From UBA1127 sp034422455 (lineage in GTDB: Bacteria > Chloroflexota > Dehalococcoidia > Lucifugimonadales > UBA1127), in contig DAOUJQ010000011.1 of NCBI GenBank assembly GCA_034422455.1, positions 1 through 64,000 of the forward strand: 64,000 bases of DNA, in the 5' to 3' direction. Position numbers and translations under genes: made by a program. This document shows, in pieces, positions 52,303 to 61,580 of this stretch (position 1 is the stretch's first letter; each line of letters begins with the position of its first letter). Below the pieces are notes generated by a model, which was given only the letters and a program-made list of their open reading frames with translations, was not told the DNA's origin and did no database searches.

Positions 52303-53204
52303 AGCGGGTCCTCGTTGGACTCCAGGGCGTCCAGCGCTTCCGTAGCGGTCTGGGCTACAGCCTCGTCGTCTGATTGGACGCACACCTTCAGCGCCTTCTT
52401 GGCGACGTTCCCCCCAATGGCGCCTAGGGCGTTGATTGAAGAGAGCCGCACCTGAAGGTCCTCGTCCTTCAACAGCGGCAAGAGGTGGGGCACCATCTCC
52501 TCAGCCCCAAGCTCGCCGCACGCCTGCGCGGCCTCGTAGCGCATGGCCGGTTCCTCTCGCTCCAGCGCGTTCTGGATGATGGCCGTCCACTCCGGGCTGG
52601 CGTTGCGGCCCATGGCGTAAATGGCGCTCTGCTGCATTCGCGGGTCGGGGTGCCTGTAGGCCCAGTGGATGAGCTGAGTGACCTTGTCGTCGCTGAACAC
52701 CCCCACCGCCTCGAGCGCGCGCCGGCGGAGATCGACGGGACGCTGGTCGTCTTCCACGAGCGGCAGCAGGGCGGACTGGATTCGGGTGCGGTCGTTGGGG
52801 AGCAGCCTACCTTCCTCAGCCATCTCCGCATATTTGCCGATGGCCTGAACGGCAGCGCCCCTGACTTCGAGGGAGGGGTCCTGCTGCAGGAGCCGGAGGA
52901 GCGTCGTCATGAGGGGGCGTTCGTCGCACTCCCAGAGGCCGGAGACGGCCTTGGCGCGGACCTTCTCGCCGTCGTCCTTGAGGGCGAGCTTGAAGATCTG
53001 GCTGAAGTCCAGGTCGACGTTGTCCTCGCTGGTCTCGACCATGCGGGACACGAGGATGAGGCGGCGGTCCGGAGTAATGCGGGGCCAGATGTCGCGGACG
53101 ACCTCCATCTCGTCGGGGCCGAGCGAGGATAGTTCTTCCAACCCGGCATACCGGATGGGAGCGCCGTCCTGGACCAATTCCTCCAAGTAGCTTCTGAGTG
53201 TCAC
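52290..53204 (-). CDS. HEAT-repeat domain protein
   Basis: This 304-aa all-helical protein is made of about six HEAT/PBS-lyase-type repeats, for example VRAKAVSGLWECDERPLMTTL, VRGAAVQAIGKYAEM and VRLSSINALGAIGGNVAKKAL. Such solenoids serve as protein-binding scaffolds. Its 3' end overlaps the convergent ROK gene by 13 bases. It lies 9 bases downstream of the PmbA-like gene on the same strand, so it may be co-transcribed with the TldD/PmbA pair. Confidence 0.8.
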   Translation of the reverse strand: MTLRSYLEELVQDGAPIRYAGLEELSSLGPDEMEVVRDIWPRITPDRRLILVSRMVETSEDNVDLDFSQIFKLALKDDGEKVRAKAVSGLWECDERPLMTTLLRLLQQDPSLEVRGAAVQAIGKYAEMAEEGRLLPNDRTRIQSALLPLVEDDQRPVDLRRRALEAVGVFSDDKVTQLIHWAYRHPDPRMQQSAIYAMGRNASPEWTAIIQNALEREEPAMRYEAAQACGELGAEEMVPHLLPLLKDEDLQVRLSSINALGAIGGNVAKKALKVCVQSDDEAVAQTATEALDALESNEDPLYFR

Positions 53205-53213
53205 GGGCCCCTC

Positions 53214-54521
53214 TCAGCTCTTCGAGGATACGGAGACGCCGTTGCAGCAGAGTGCTGGGGTCTGCAATGACCCGCCGACCCATTCCGGCTCAGACCCCAG
53301 CGCGTCCAGCGCCTCCAGCACAGCATACACGTTGCCGGCAACCATGGTGTCCTTGACCCTGCCGACCACTTCACCGTTTTCCACGGCGTAGCCCAGCAGG
53401 ACGCTTGCGGAGAAGTCGCCGCCCAGGATGTTTCCCTGGCCGGCGCCCAGGAAGGATTCTACCACCAGCGCATTCTTGTGGCCTGCGATCATGTCCTCGA
53501 AGGTTGTGTCGCCGGGGTCGATAACGATCACGCTGGCGCCCGGCCCCGGAAGCGTGGCCAAACCCCGGTGCGCGCTGCCCGTCGACACGGCGCCCGCCTG
53601 CCCGGCGGTCTGAAGGTCGTAGAGGAAGTTGGTGATCACCCCCTCGTTGATGAGGGGAAAGCGGGTTGCCGGAGTGCCCTCGTCGTCGAACGACCGGCTG
53701 CCGGGGATGAAGGGGTTGGTGGGGTCGTCCCAAACGGTTATGCGGCGGTCCAGCATCTGCGTGCCAAGCTTCTCGATGAGCGGCGACGACTGTTGGACGA
53801 TGCTGCGCCCGTTGAACCCGGCGAGCAATGGCCCCAGCAGCAGCCCTGCCACGGCCTGCGGCGTGAATATCACCGGCACCTGTCCGGTGGGTGCGGGAGC
53901 GACCCGCTCGGCCCACTGCAGCTTGCGTGTCAGGGAAGCGGCGACGGCTTCCGTATCCAGGTCCGTCCTGCAGGAGCTGGCGCGCCCGAAGACGAAGAGC
54001 ATGTCGGTGTCTCGCACCAGCGTGCCCTCGACCCCGAACCCGATGCTGGTGGAGGTCTCCTCCGCTTCCAGCCCATTGCTGTTGAGCAGCCTGGTCGTGC
54101 CGACGCCCTGAGACACGCGGCCCTCCCAGACAACGTCGGGCCATTCTCGGTGCATCTTGCCGATCAGCGCATTCCCCATTTCCACGAGAGATGCCGACTG
54201 AATTGCGGCGGTTTCCTCGTCGTAGGTTGGAACCATGGTGTAGTTGCCGGAGGATGGGAATTCCATGTGCGCCTTCGCCCCGAACGGGAGCATCTCGACG
54301 GCCCGGGCGATCAAGCCCTCCTTGTCATCCACGTCGGTGGTGGAGGAGAAGCCGATGCGGCCGTCCCTGATGATGCGCAGGGCGATGCCGCTGGACTCGC
54401 GGGCATCCACGCTCTTGAGGCGGTTGGCCTCGAAGGATACGGGGATGCTGCGGCCGGAGGAGTAGTACACCTCCGCCTGGTCTGCGTGCTGTTTGGCCAG
54501 GGCGAGTACCTCTTCCAGCAT
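53214..54521 (-). CDS. PmbA/TldE-family metallopeptidase-like subunit
   Basis: This protein has 435 aa from the ATG at 54521. Features are typical of the TldD/PmbA fold: VSFEANRLKSVDARESSGIALRI near the N-terminus and a 'TGSAHRGLATLPGPGASVIV' segment near the C-terminus. It lacks the HExxxH zinc motif, as expected for the PmbA/TldE partner of TldD. The pair acts as a cytosolic protease for unfolded or modified peptides. The start lies 2 bases after the TldD stop. Confidence 0.88.
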   Translation of the reverse strand: MLEEVLALAKQHADQAEVYYSSGRSIPVSFEANRLKSVDARESSGIALRIIRDGRIGFSSTTDVDDKEGLIARAVEMLPFGAKAHMEFPSSGNYTMVPTYDEETAAIQSASLVEMGNALIGKMHREWPDVVWEGRVSQGVGTTRLLNSNGLEAEETSTSIGFGVEGTLVRDTDMLFVFGRASSCRTDLDTEAVAASLTRKLQWAERVAPAPTGQVPVIFTPQAVAGLLLGPLLAGFNGRSIVQQSSPLIEKLGTQMLDRRITVWDDPTNPFIPGSRSFDDEGTPATRFPLINEGVITNFLYDLQTAGQAGAVSTGSAHRGLATLPGPGASVIVIDPGDTTFEDMIAGHKNALVVESFLGAGQGNILGGDFSASVLLGYAVENGEVVGRVKDTMVAGNVYAVLEALDALGSEPEWVGGSLQTPALCCNGVSVSSKS

Positions 54522-54522
54522 C

Positions 54523-55881
54523 CTATCGCCCTCCCACCAGGCAGTTGCGCAGCCGGATGTGGGGGCTGCCATTGGACACCGGAAGCGGCGACTGGCCGCC
54601 CTTGCCGCAGCCGCCGCCCTCGTTCATTTCCAGGTCGTTGGCGACGCCGTCCAGGTTCTCCAGCGTGGTGAACACGTTGCCGGAGAGCATCACGGGCCGG
54701 ACGGCCTCCGCGATGCGTCCGTCGCGGACCATGTACGTCTCGCCCGCAGAAAAAGTGAACTGCTCCATGCTGGTCATGCCGCCATACCAGTTGCTGCAGT
54801 ACACGCCTTCCTTGACGCCCTCCAGCAGGTCTTCGAGGGTGGCCTCGCCGGGCTCGATAATGGTGTTGGTCATGCGGACGATGGGCGGGAACTGGTGGCC
54901 GATGGCGCGGGCGTTGCCTGAGGGGGTCTCGCCCATCTTGGCCGCGGTCTCCCGCGAGTGGAGGCGTCCCACCAGCACGCCCTCGCGGATGAGGTCCGTG
55001 CGATGGGCCTCTACGCCCTCTTCGTCGTACTGGAAGCTGCCGCGGAGTGCGGGGATCTTGGCGCCGTCGACAATGTTGAGGTGCTCGCCGCCAAAGCGCC
55101 GGCCAAGCACCATCACCTCTCGCAGCTTGGGGTTCTCGTAGACGTGGTCGGCCTCGGAGAGATGCCCGAAAGCCTCGTGCACGAAGACGCCTGCAAGGAT
55201 GGGGTCCAGGATGACGGTGTACTCGCCGCCCTTGACCTGCGGCGCCTTGAGAAAGTCCACGGCCTTCTGCGGCAACTCAGCGACCGTGTCGTGCATGCGG
55301 TGCACGAGGCCGAAATCGCCCAGGCTGCCCATGCTGATGCTGGCCTGCTGCACCTCGCCGCCCGAGCGGGCGACGGCGCTGGCCCAGAAGTTCACGTCGG
55401 TGCGCGCCTGCTCCGTGTAGGTGCCCTGGGTGTTGCCGAAGTACATGGTGCGGTAGCCGTCGGCGTAGCGGAGAGAGGACGTCTGGATTTCCGGCCCACC
55501 CCAGAGCAGGTCCAGGTACTCCTCGAGGATGCGGTGCTTGTCGGCGAGAGAGACCTCCGCCGGGTCGCTGACGATGTGCGGCGGAACGATGGCGACGACG
55601 GGAGGCGCGTCGGCCAGCTCCGTCTTCTCGTTGCCGACCATGCGCGCCTGCTCCACGGCCTGAAGGGCGCGTTCGCGAAGGTCGTCCAAGCTGTTGAAGG
55701 AAGCGAAGCCCCAGCCGCCCTTCACGCAGACACGGACGTTGCCGCCCTTGCCGGTGCTGTGGCCGATCTCGTCCAACTCGCGGCCACGGAAGGTGATGTT
55801 GGTGGTCTCGCGCTCCTCTATGCGTATCTCTGCGTAGTCGGCGTTGAGGCCCTTCAGGGCGCTCTCAATAAGGTCTCTCAT
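54523..55881 (-). CDS. tldD: TldD-family zinc metallopeptidase
   Basis: This 452-aa catalytic partner of the heterodimeric TldD/TldE protease has the zinc site HEAFGH in FVHEAFGHLSEAD. Surrounding family motifs include GEYTVILDPILAGV and GYRTMYFGNTQGTY. CAGGGGAGTGCC precedes the ATG. It is followed without a gap by the PmbA-like gene. Confidence 0.9.
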   Translation of the reverse strand: MRDLIESALKGLNADYAEIRIEERETTNITFRGRELDEIGHSTGKGGNVRVCVKGGWGFASFNSLDDLRERALQAVEQARMVGNEKTELADAPPVVAIVPPHIVSDPAEVSLADKHRILEEYLDLLWGGPEIQTSSLRYADGYRTMYFGNTQGTYTEQARTDVNFWASAVARSGGEVQQASISMGSLGDFGLVHRMHDTVAELPQKAVDFLKAPQVKGGEYTVILDPILAGVFVHEAFGHLSEADHVYENPKLREVMVLGRRFGGEHLNIVDGAKIPALRGSFQYDEEGVEAHRTDLIREGVLVGRLHSRETAAKMGETPSGNARAIGHQFPPIVRMTNTIIEPGEATLEDLLEGVKEGVYCSNWYGGMTSMEQFTFSAGETYMVRDGRIAEAVRPVMLSGNVFTTLENLDGVANDLEMNEGGGCGKGGQSPLPVSNGSPHIRLRNCLVGGR

Positions 55882-55974
55882 GGCACTCCCCTGGTTTGTT
55901 GCGCGCCATTATAGCAACGCGCAGCTAGCGTGGATAGGCGAATCGGCCACCCGTTCAGATTGGGTGGTCTGTGG

Positions 55975-56322
55975 TCAATCATTCAAGCCGCGGGGCAAGG
56001 AAAAGGACCCGTCTGCCGACGGAGGAAAATCCACCACTTCCCTCACCGCGTTCAGGTTAAGCGGCCCATAGATGTGCGGATACTGTTCGTCCGAGTCAGG
56101 AGGACTCTCGTAATGTATGTCCGGAGTCACGTCGTTGGGCTCGATGCAGAGAAGCACGAGGCCGTCCTGACCGGCGAATCGCGTATTGGCGACGCCCGTC
56201 ACCTGCTCGCTCGTCGATGAGTGGATGAAGCCCTCTCGCGAAAGACTCTCGTGCGTGTAGTGTCCGTTGGCAACGGCGAGCCGCCACTGCTCACGGGTGG
56301 TTATGTGAAATATCGTGGCCAA
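55975..56322 (-). CDS. DUF952 family protein
   Basis: This 115-aa protein starts from a TTG at 56322 preceded by CGGAG; no ATG is available. It has the family pattern: IFHITTREQWRLAVANGHY near the N-terminus, the strongly conserved EGFIHSSTSEQV, LLCIEPNDV, and YPHIYGPLNLNAVREVVDF. DUF952 resembles glutathione S-transferase-like or ADP-ribosyl-type folds in annotations, but its function is unknown. A longer in-frame reading up to 56916 overlaps the DUF1353 gene and is rejected. Confidence 0.78.
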   Translation of the reverse strand: MATIFHITTREQWRLAVANGHYTHESLSREGFIHSSTSEQVTGVANTRFAGQDGLVLLCIEPNDVTPDIHYESPPDSDEQYPHIYGPLNLNAVREVVDFPPSADGSFSLPRGLND

Positions 56323-56438
56323 AGCACGGCACTCCGTGTGACTGGTCAAGGAGTTCCAATAGTGGGTCGACCGACTGTAAGCGGCGCATGCGCAGTATAC
56401 GAGCAGGTCTGCTCCCGGACAACTCGACGGTCCGCGCC

Positions 56439-56846
56439 CTAGGGCTGCATGACCAGCGGGTCCTTCTGCCCGTTTCGCCGCCACGCTGTCCCGCCCCAAA
56501 GCCGGACTGCCGCCCACATTAGCCAGCGGTGCTTTGCGCCTGTGACACCCAGCGCTTCGAGGAAGATGCCGTCCGCTTGCGAACGGGAGAGTCCGTAGCG
56601 CTTCCGACCATGTGCGGCGTACAGGTAGTCGTGCACGACGGCAGCCCTGGCGTTGCCCTTCCAACTCGACACCAGCCAGCGCCCAAACCAAGGCACGCTG
56701 GCGAGGTCCGTCCGGAAACCGGCGGGCACCTCGATGACGTGCCCGCTGTCTGCGGCTCCCACATGGTATGCAAGCGGTTCCTGGAGACGCCACATCCGTC
56801 CGCCATCCTCCAGCCTCACGGTCAAGTCGCCCAATATTCTGGCCAT
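56439..56846 (-). CDS. DUF1353 family protein
   Basis: This protein has 135 aa from the ATG at 56846, chosen because GAAAGGAG lies 6 bases upstream. Family motifs: VPAGFRTDLASVPWFGRWLV, AAVVHDYLYAAHG and SQADGIFLEALGV. The His-Asp in VVHDYLY suggests a small hydrolase-like site. DUF1353 proteins are often encoded in phages and mobile regions. It is unlinked to obvious phage genes here, and it is adjacent to a DUF952 gene of equal obscurity. Confidence 0.8.
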   Translation of the reverse strand: MARILGDLTVRLEDGGRMWRLQEPLAYHVGAADSGHVIEVPAGFRTDLASVPWFGRWLVSSWKGNARAAVVHDYLYAAHGRKRYGLSRSQADGIFLEALGVTGAKHRWLMWAAVRLWGGTAWRRNGQKDPLVMQP

Positions 56847-56942
56847 GCGTCGCTCCTTTCGCCTTGTTCGTTCGTGTACCATGATGCTGCCACGCCGAAT
56901 GTGCCGTGCGCATCACCCCCGTGTCAGGGTCAGAGGAGAGTC

Positions 56943-57632
56943 ATGCCCGTGAAGGAGCGGCGTCCCCCCCGCCCGCGGTCGCCGAGGAAGCGCGCCGCAG
57001 AGGTGCTGGCGTTGCTGGAGGCGCAGCAGGGGGTGGCAGAGTGGTCGCCGCGCTACGACCCCGTGACGGAACTGGTGTTCACTATCCTCTCCCAGCACAC
57101 GTCCGACGTGAACTCGGAGCGGGCGGGACACAGACTCAAGGCGGCCTATCCCTCGTGGGACGCCATAGCGGACGCCGACCCGGATGAGATCACGCCATAC
57201 GTGATGTCGGCAGGGCTGGCCAAGCAGAAGGTGCCCCGCATCCAGGAGACCCTGAAGCAGGTGCGCGCGCTCACAGGGGGGTACGACCTCTCGTTCCTGG
57301 CGGAGATGCCGCTGGCCGAGGCCAAGGCGTGGCTGAGGTCGCTCCCAGGCGTTGGGCCAAAGACGACAGCGATCGTGCTCTGCTTTGCACTTGGCATGCC
57401 CGCGATGGCGGTCGACACGCACGTCCACCGCGTGTCCGGGCGGCTCGGACTCATCGGGCCCAAGGTGTCGGCGGAAAAGGCGCACGACATTCTGGAGTCG
57501 CTGGTGCCGCCGGAGCAGGTGTACGCCTTCCACGTCGCGCTCATCTCGCACGGACGGCAGGTGTGCAAGGCGCTGCGACCGCTCTGCGCCGACTGTGTCC
57601 TCCGTGACGGCTGCCCGGCCCGGCGGGCGTAG
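56943..57632 (+). CDS. nth: Endonuclease III-like DNA glycosylase/AP lyase
   Basis: This 229-aa base-excision repair enzyme has the helix-hairpin-helix LPGVGPKTTAIVL with the catalytic Lys. The catalytic Asp is in MAVDTHVHRVSGRLGL. The [4Fe-4S] cluster is C-x6-C-x2-C-x5-C in CKALRPLCADCVLRDGC. The start at 56943 follows AGAGGAGAG. It recognises oxidised pyrimidines in the canonical family. A longer upstream frame antisense to the DUF1353 gene is rejected. Confidence 0.92.
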   Translation: MPVKERRPPRPRSPRKRAAEVLALLEAQQGVAEWSPRYDPVTELVFTILSQHTSDVNSERAGHRLKAAYPSWDAIADADPDEITPYVMSAGLAKQKVPRIQETLKQVRALTGGYDLSFLAEMPLAEAKAWLRSLPGVGPKTTAIVLCFALGMPAMAVDTHVHRVSGRLGLIGPKVSAEKAHDILESLVPPEQVYAFHVALISHGRQVCKALRPLCADCVLRDGCPARRA

Positions 57633-57781
57633 GCCCGGCGGCACGAGACCCCGGGTGTTGCCACTGTACGGGTGCCAACTCCATCGCCAATTCCCACGTT
57701 TTCTATTTTGGTCGCCTCTAACGGCGTATACTGAAAGCATGACCGCAAACGCGAAACAACCTTGAGAAAGGAGGAACGCCT

Positions 57782-58966
57782 GTGCGACGAAAGACCGGCC
57801 TGATCATCGCCCTCCTGGCGGCGATGGCTGTGTTTGCTCTCTTCGGCTGCTCCGGCGGCGATACCGCAACGCAGGCTGAAACCACGGACGCGGCGCCCGC
57901 CGAGCCATCGCCGGCCAGACTGACGGCGGTCGAAGAGGCGGAGCAGCACGGCTTGGAAATCACCTCGGCCACGGGGCACCAGGAGGACCAGGCGCCGGAG
58001 TTCACCGGTCTGACCAAATGGCTGAACAGCCCTCCACTCACGTTGGAGGAGCTGGACGGCGAGGTGGTCATGGTGGACTTCTGGACATACACCTGAATTA
58101 ACTGCTTGAGAACGCTTCCGTACCTGCGGGACTGGAACGAAAAGTACGCGGCCAACGGACTGACCATCGTTGGCGTACACGCACCGGAGTTCGAGTTTGA
58201 GAAGGACGAGGGAAACGTCCGAGAGGCAATGGTACGGGAGCGGATAACGTGGCCGGTGGCCATGGACAACGATTTCAACACGTGGCGGGCCTACAAGAAC
58301 CGGTACTGGCCCCACAAGTTCCTCATCGACAAGGACGGCGAGGCGCGCTTCCACCACATCGGCGAGGGCGCGTACCTGGAGACGGAGCTCTGGATCCGCG
58401 CGCTGCTGGAGGAGGCCGGCAACGACGTCTCCGGCATTCCCGTAGGCGGCGTGGTGCCTGAGCAGGGCGACGCGCCACCCTCCGGCGAGCCAAAGACGCA
58501 CGAGATCTACGCGGGCAGCGCGTGGGGCACCGGAAAATACCTGGGCAACGAGGGCCCGTCCCGGAGTGGGCCCGCCGATTTCAGCGACCCAGGCAGGTAC
58601 GAGGACGGCAAGTTCTACCTGCAGGGCGTGTGGGAGATCGACAGCGAGAGCGTGACGCACGCCCGGTCGACAAGCAAGTACGAGGACTACGTCGCCATCA
58701 ACTACAGCGCGCGGAGCGTAAACGTGGTGGTGCGGCCCAGGGGCGGCGATCCCTTCCCAGTCATCGTGACGCTTGACGGGGGGCCCGTGCCGGAGGAGCA
58801 CCGCGGCAAGGACGTCTCGACGGACGGCGACGGCAATACGGTGCTGAACATTGACGGGCCGCGCATGTATAACGTGCTGCAGAGCCCCCAGATGCGCCGT
58901 GGCGAACTGCGGCTGAGCACAAACTCGCCGGACTTCAGCCTGTTCACGTACACCTTCAGCCGGTAG
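57782..58966 (+). CDS. DipZ-like thioredoxin-domain lipoprotein with predicted selenocysteine (TGA at codon 105, U-I-N-C active site)
   Basis: This protein has 394 aa when the in-frame TGA at 58094-58096 is read as Sec. The N-terminus is a lipoprotein signal with lipobox LFGC (Cys23). The thioredoxin domain (about residues 65-220) has VMVDFWTYT-U-INCLRTLPYL, where U replaces the first Cys of the C-I-N-C motif found in the periplasmic part of DipZ. Downstream are VGVHAPEFEFEKDEGNV and RYWPHKFLIDKDGE. A beta-rich C-terminal domain (about 240-394) resembles that following the thioredoxin domain in DipZ. The DsbD-like membrane domain is absent. The start is a GTG after AAGGAGG. A TATACT box lies at 57727. 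Reading it as two genes would split the active site. Confidence 0.85.
58116..58131 (+). promoter_or_regulatory. Weak SECIS-like hairpin candidate of the DipZ-like selenoprotein
   Basis: TTCCG-TACCTG-CGGGA forms a 5-bp stem (one G-U) starting 19 nt after the TGA. The position suits a bacterial SECIS, but the stem is short and the loop lacks an early G, so it differs from the peroxiredoxin hairpins. Confidence 0.35.
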
Positions 58967-58990
58967 TCCTACAACTCGTTGCTGTTAACG

Positions 58991-59021
58991 GAGGGGCGGT
59001 CTCAGGGCCGCCCCTTCTTTA
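58991..59021 (+). terminator. Intrinsic terminator after the DipZ-like gene
   Basis: GGGGCGG (58993-58999) pairs with CCGCCCC (59008-59014) and is followed by TTCTTTACTTT. It lies about 25 bases after the stop. Confidence 0.8.
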
Positions 59022-59054
59022 CTTTGAGTGTACTTGCAGCCTATAAGTCGCCGA

Positions 59055-60008
59055 CTACGGCATTGGCGGGAGCCAGTCCGGGCGGCCGGAGCGGATGGCT
59101 GCGAAGAGGTACGTGGTGACGTAGGTCCGGTAGGGCGACCACCGCAGCGAGTACTCCAGCGCCTCCTCCGCCGTCATGCGCACACCGTTGTTGACCACGT
59201 TGCCGAGGGTGCGCTGGATGGCGAGGTCTCCGTGGGGGAAGCCGTCGGTGCGGCCGAGGGTGCGCACCATGAGCCAGTGCGCCGTCCAGACGCCGACGCC
59301 GCGCAGCTTCGTGAGCGTCTCCACCACCTCGTCGTCCGAGCGGTTGTAGAGGCCCTGCAGGTCGATTTCCCCCGAGGCCTCCTTGCTCGCGATGTCCCAT
59401 ACGTACTCGGCCTTGCGCCAGCTGAGCTTGTTGGCGCGCAGCTCCTCGACGCCGGCGGCCGCGAGGGCCTCGGCGGTGGGGAAGGCGCGGTACTCGACGC
59501 CGTCGATGGTGATGGACTCGCCGTAGGACTCCATGACCTGCCTGCGGACCGCGCGGGCGACCTGGCCGCTGATCTGCTGGCCCAGGATGGCGTTCACCAG
59601 CCCCTCCAGCACCGACGTGCCCTGCGGGACGCGGAAGCCCCAGTGCATGGCCGTCAGGGGCGCGAGGAACGGGTCTGCTTCCGCCATCGTGTAGAAGGGC
59701 GTGAGGTCGACGTTGGTCTGGAAGACCCACTCGACCTGCCGCCGGGCGGCTGCGAGCGCCTCGTCGTCCAGCGACGGGGCCGCGACCTCGACTTCCAGCA
59801 GCGGCGCGTCCACCGTGCCGAGGGAACGCACGGACGCAATGCCGAGCCGTCCGCCGAGGTCGATGACGCGGCGGTACACGTCGTCCTCGTAGAACTCCCA
59901 CAGGTAGCGGCCGCGGAAGTACGTCGCGTAGTCGGCGGTCATGGCGAAGTCGAACGGCGGGACGGGCGTGACGGTGAAGGTCTCGCGCTGGAGTGGCTGG
60001 TTCGTCAT
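59055..60008 (-). CDS. AlkA-like DNA-3-methyladenine glycosylase (HhH-GPD family)
   Basis: This protein has 317 aa. The N-terminal AlkA_N-like domain (about residues 1-115) is followed by the HhH-GPD core: SVLEGLVNAILGQQISGQVAR, LTKLRGVGVWTAHWLMVRTLGR as the hairpin region, and the catalytic Asp in FPHGDLAIQR. It excises alkylated bases and lacks an iron-sulphur cluster. The start overlaps the MFS stop by 4 bases (ATGA), showing translational coupling to a transporter. Confidence 0.88.
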   Translation of the reverse strand: MTNQPLQRETFTVTPVPPFDFAMTADYATYFRGRYLWEFYEDDVYRRVIDLGGRLGIASVRSLGTVDAPLLEVEVAAPSLDDEALAAARRQVEWVFQTNVDLTPFYTMAEADPFLAPLTAMHWGFRVPQGTSVLEGLVNAILGQQISGQVARAVRRQVMESYGESITIDGVEYRAFPTAEALAAAGVEELRANKLSWRKAEYVWDIASKEASGEIDLQGLYNRSDDEVVETLTKLRGVGVWTAHWLMVRTLGRTDGFPHGDLAIQRTLGNVVNNGVRMTAEEALEYSLRWSPYRTYVTTYLFAAIRSGRPDWLPPMP

Positions 60009-61291
60009 GCGGAGTTCCTCGGAGCGGGGCTGCGCACGGCGATGAGCATGCAGACCACGCTCAGGGCGGCTGCGGCGCTCATGGCGATGAGCGACCAGCT
60101 GTAGCTGCCCGTCGTGTCGAAGATGAGGGGCATGAAGAGCACGCCGCCCGCGCTCATGAACACCGGGAAGGGCCTGCTGACACCGACGATGGCGCCGAGG
60201 TGCTGCCGGCCGAAGAAGAAGGGCCACACAAGGCTCTGCACAACGACCAGCCCCGACACGCCGATGCCTACCATCGCCGCGTACACGTACGCGCTGCCGC
60301 CGCCCAGCACGATGAGCAACGGGAAGGTGAGCGCGTTGAAGAGGCCCACGCCCACGGCCAGCGCCGCCATGTGCACCTTGTCGGCAACCCAGCCCCAGAG
60401 GAAGCGGCTGGTCATGCTGAACAGGCCGTAGATGGTGGCGCCGAGCGCCGCCGCCGCCGGGTCGAAGCCCTTCCACTCGTACAGTGGGGCCATGAGGGCG
60501 GGCACGCTCATCGATGACGTGGTGGCGAGGCTGAGGGTGAGCACGAGCAGCCAGAAGAGCCGAGACCGCACGGCGGTGTGGGCGTCGACGGCGGGTTCTT
60601 CCCGCACCGGGCCGGTGGACTCTGACGGCGCGTCCGCCGGGAGGCCGTCGGGCCGCATGCCGAGGTCCTCCGGCTGCCGGATGATGAGCAGCGAGGGCAG
60701 CACGGACATGGTGAGGGAGAGGCAGGCGAGCAGGACCCACGCCGCCTGCCAGCCGAGCTCGCCGACGAGGAGGGCGACGGGGGCGGGGAGCACGAACGCG
60801 GCGGTGCTCGACCCCATCGTCGCGGCGGCGACGGCGCGGCCGCGGTACTTGCGGAACCAGCGGGGCACGACGGCCTGGGTGAAGAGGAGCGCGTGCCCGC
60901 CGGACATGAAGCCGGTCACCACTCCGACCAGCAGCCAGAACTGCCAGACCTCGGTGACACGGCTGGTGAGGGCAAGACAGCTGGCGATGACGAGGCCGGT
61001 CAGGAACACCGTCCGGCGCGCGCCGCCGGGGGCGTCGGCGAAGCGGGTGAGGGCGAAGGTCCCAAGCGCGCCCATCAGGATGCGGAGGAACATGCCGGCG
61101 AAGACGTCGGTGATGGTCCAGTCCAGGTCCTCCCGCATGGGATTGGCGATGACGCCCATGGACCAGTTGATGCCGTTGGACACGAACATCATGGTGAAGC
61201 CGATGCCCACCATGACGTAGCCGTAGAAGAACGGCAGGCGGTGACGCCAGGTGCGGGGCACCGTGGCTTCAGCGGTGGGCGTGGTGTCCAA
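60005..61291 (-). CDS. Major facilitator superfamily transporter
   Basis: This 428-aa protein has about 12 hydrophobic segments in two halves. The first half opens FFYGYVMVGIGFTMMFVSNG and contains the loop 2-3 region ALTRFADAPGGARR. The central cytoplasmic loop (about 195-225) is hydrophilic. It resembles the monocarboxylate/oxalate-formate type MFS proteins, so an organic-anion substrate is possible. The downstream glycosylase gene overlaps it by 4 bases. Confidence 0.85.
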   Translation of the reverse strand: MDTTPTAEATVPRTWRHRLPFFYGYVMVGIGFTMMFVSNGINWSMGVIANPMREDLDWTITDVFAGMFLRILMGALGTFALTRFADAPGGARRTVFLTGLVIASCLALTSRVTEVWQFWLLVGVVTGFMSGGHALLFTQAVVPRWFRKYRGRAVAAATMGSSTAAFVLPAPVALLVGELGWQAAWVLLACLSLTMSVLPSLLIIRQPEDLGMRPDGLPADAPSESTGPVREEPAVDAHTAVRSRLFWLLVLTLSLATTSSMSVPALMAPLYEWKGFDPAAAALGATIYGLFSMTSRFLWGWVADKVHMAALAVGVGLFNALTFPLLIVLGGGSAYVYAAMVGIGVSGLVVVQSLVWPFFFGRQHLGAIVGVSRPFPVFMSAGGVLFMPLIFDTTGSYSWSLIAMSAAAALSVVCMLIAVRSPAPRNSA

Positions 61292-61440
61292 TTCGCTCCT
61301 TGGTCGCTGAGGCAGGGTGGGGATGCAGCCGCGCCATGATACACCGATGGGGCGGGAATCGGGCGGGCTCCGTCCGCCGCGCAGTCCCAGTGTTTCCTTC
61401 GCTTACAGCAATTGCTTTTTCCACTTGCCGTAGCTGCGAA

Positions 61441-61526
61441 GGAATTGTTTTCGCATTCGTCTTGAAGCTGTTGTGGCACATTGCAGCTACAAAGCGAAAA
61501 ATTTTTCATCCAGCGGATACAATTCC
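61441..61526 (+). repeat. Copy 5 of the 86-bp hairpin repeat family
   Basis: Terminal inverted repeats GGAATTGT (61441-61448) and ACAATTCC (61519-61526) bound the unit. The middle has TTGAAGCTG and CAGCTACAA arms around TTGTGGCACATTG, then AAAGCGAAAAATTTTTCATC. This is the clearest complete copy. Confidence 0.7.
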
Positions 61527-61580
61527 CTCTCGCCGGACGCCGAGGCGTCGTGGAGGGTGATTTTGGGTGCAGTGCGCCGA

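Noticed and set aside
56323..56916. Long upstream extension of the DUF952 gene
   Set aside because: It overlaps the DUF1353 gene in another frame and does not look like protein; the conserved domain begins at the TTG at 56322.
57782..58966. Two separate genes (57782-58096 and 58106-58966)
   Set aside because: They are in the same frame, and the break falls exactly at the first Cys of the thioredoxin C-x-x-C motif. The second part would start inside the active site without a ribosome-binding site.
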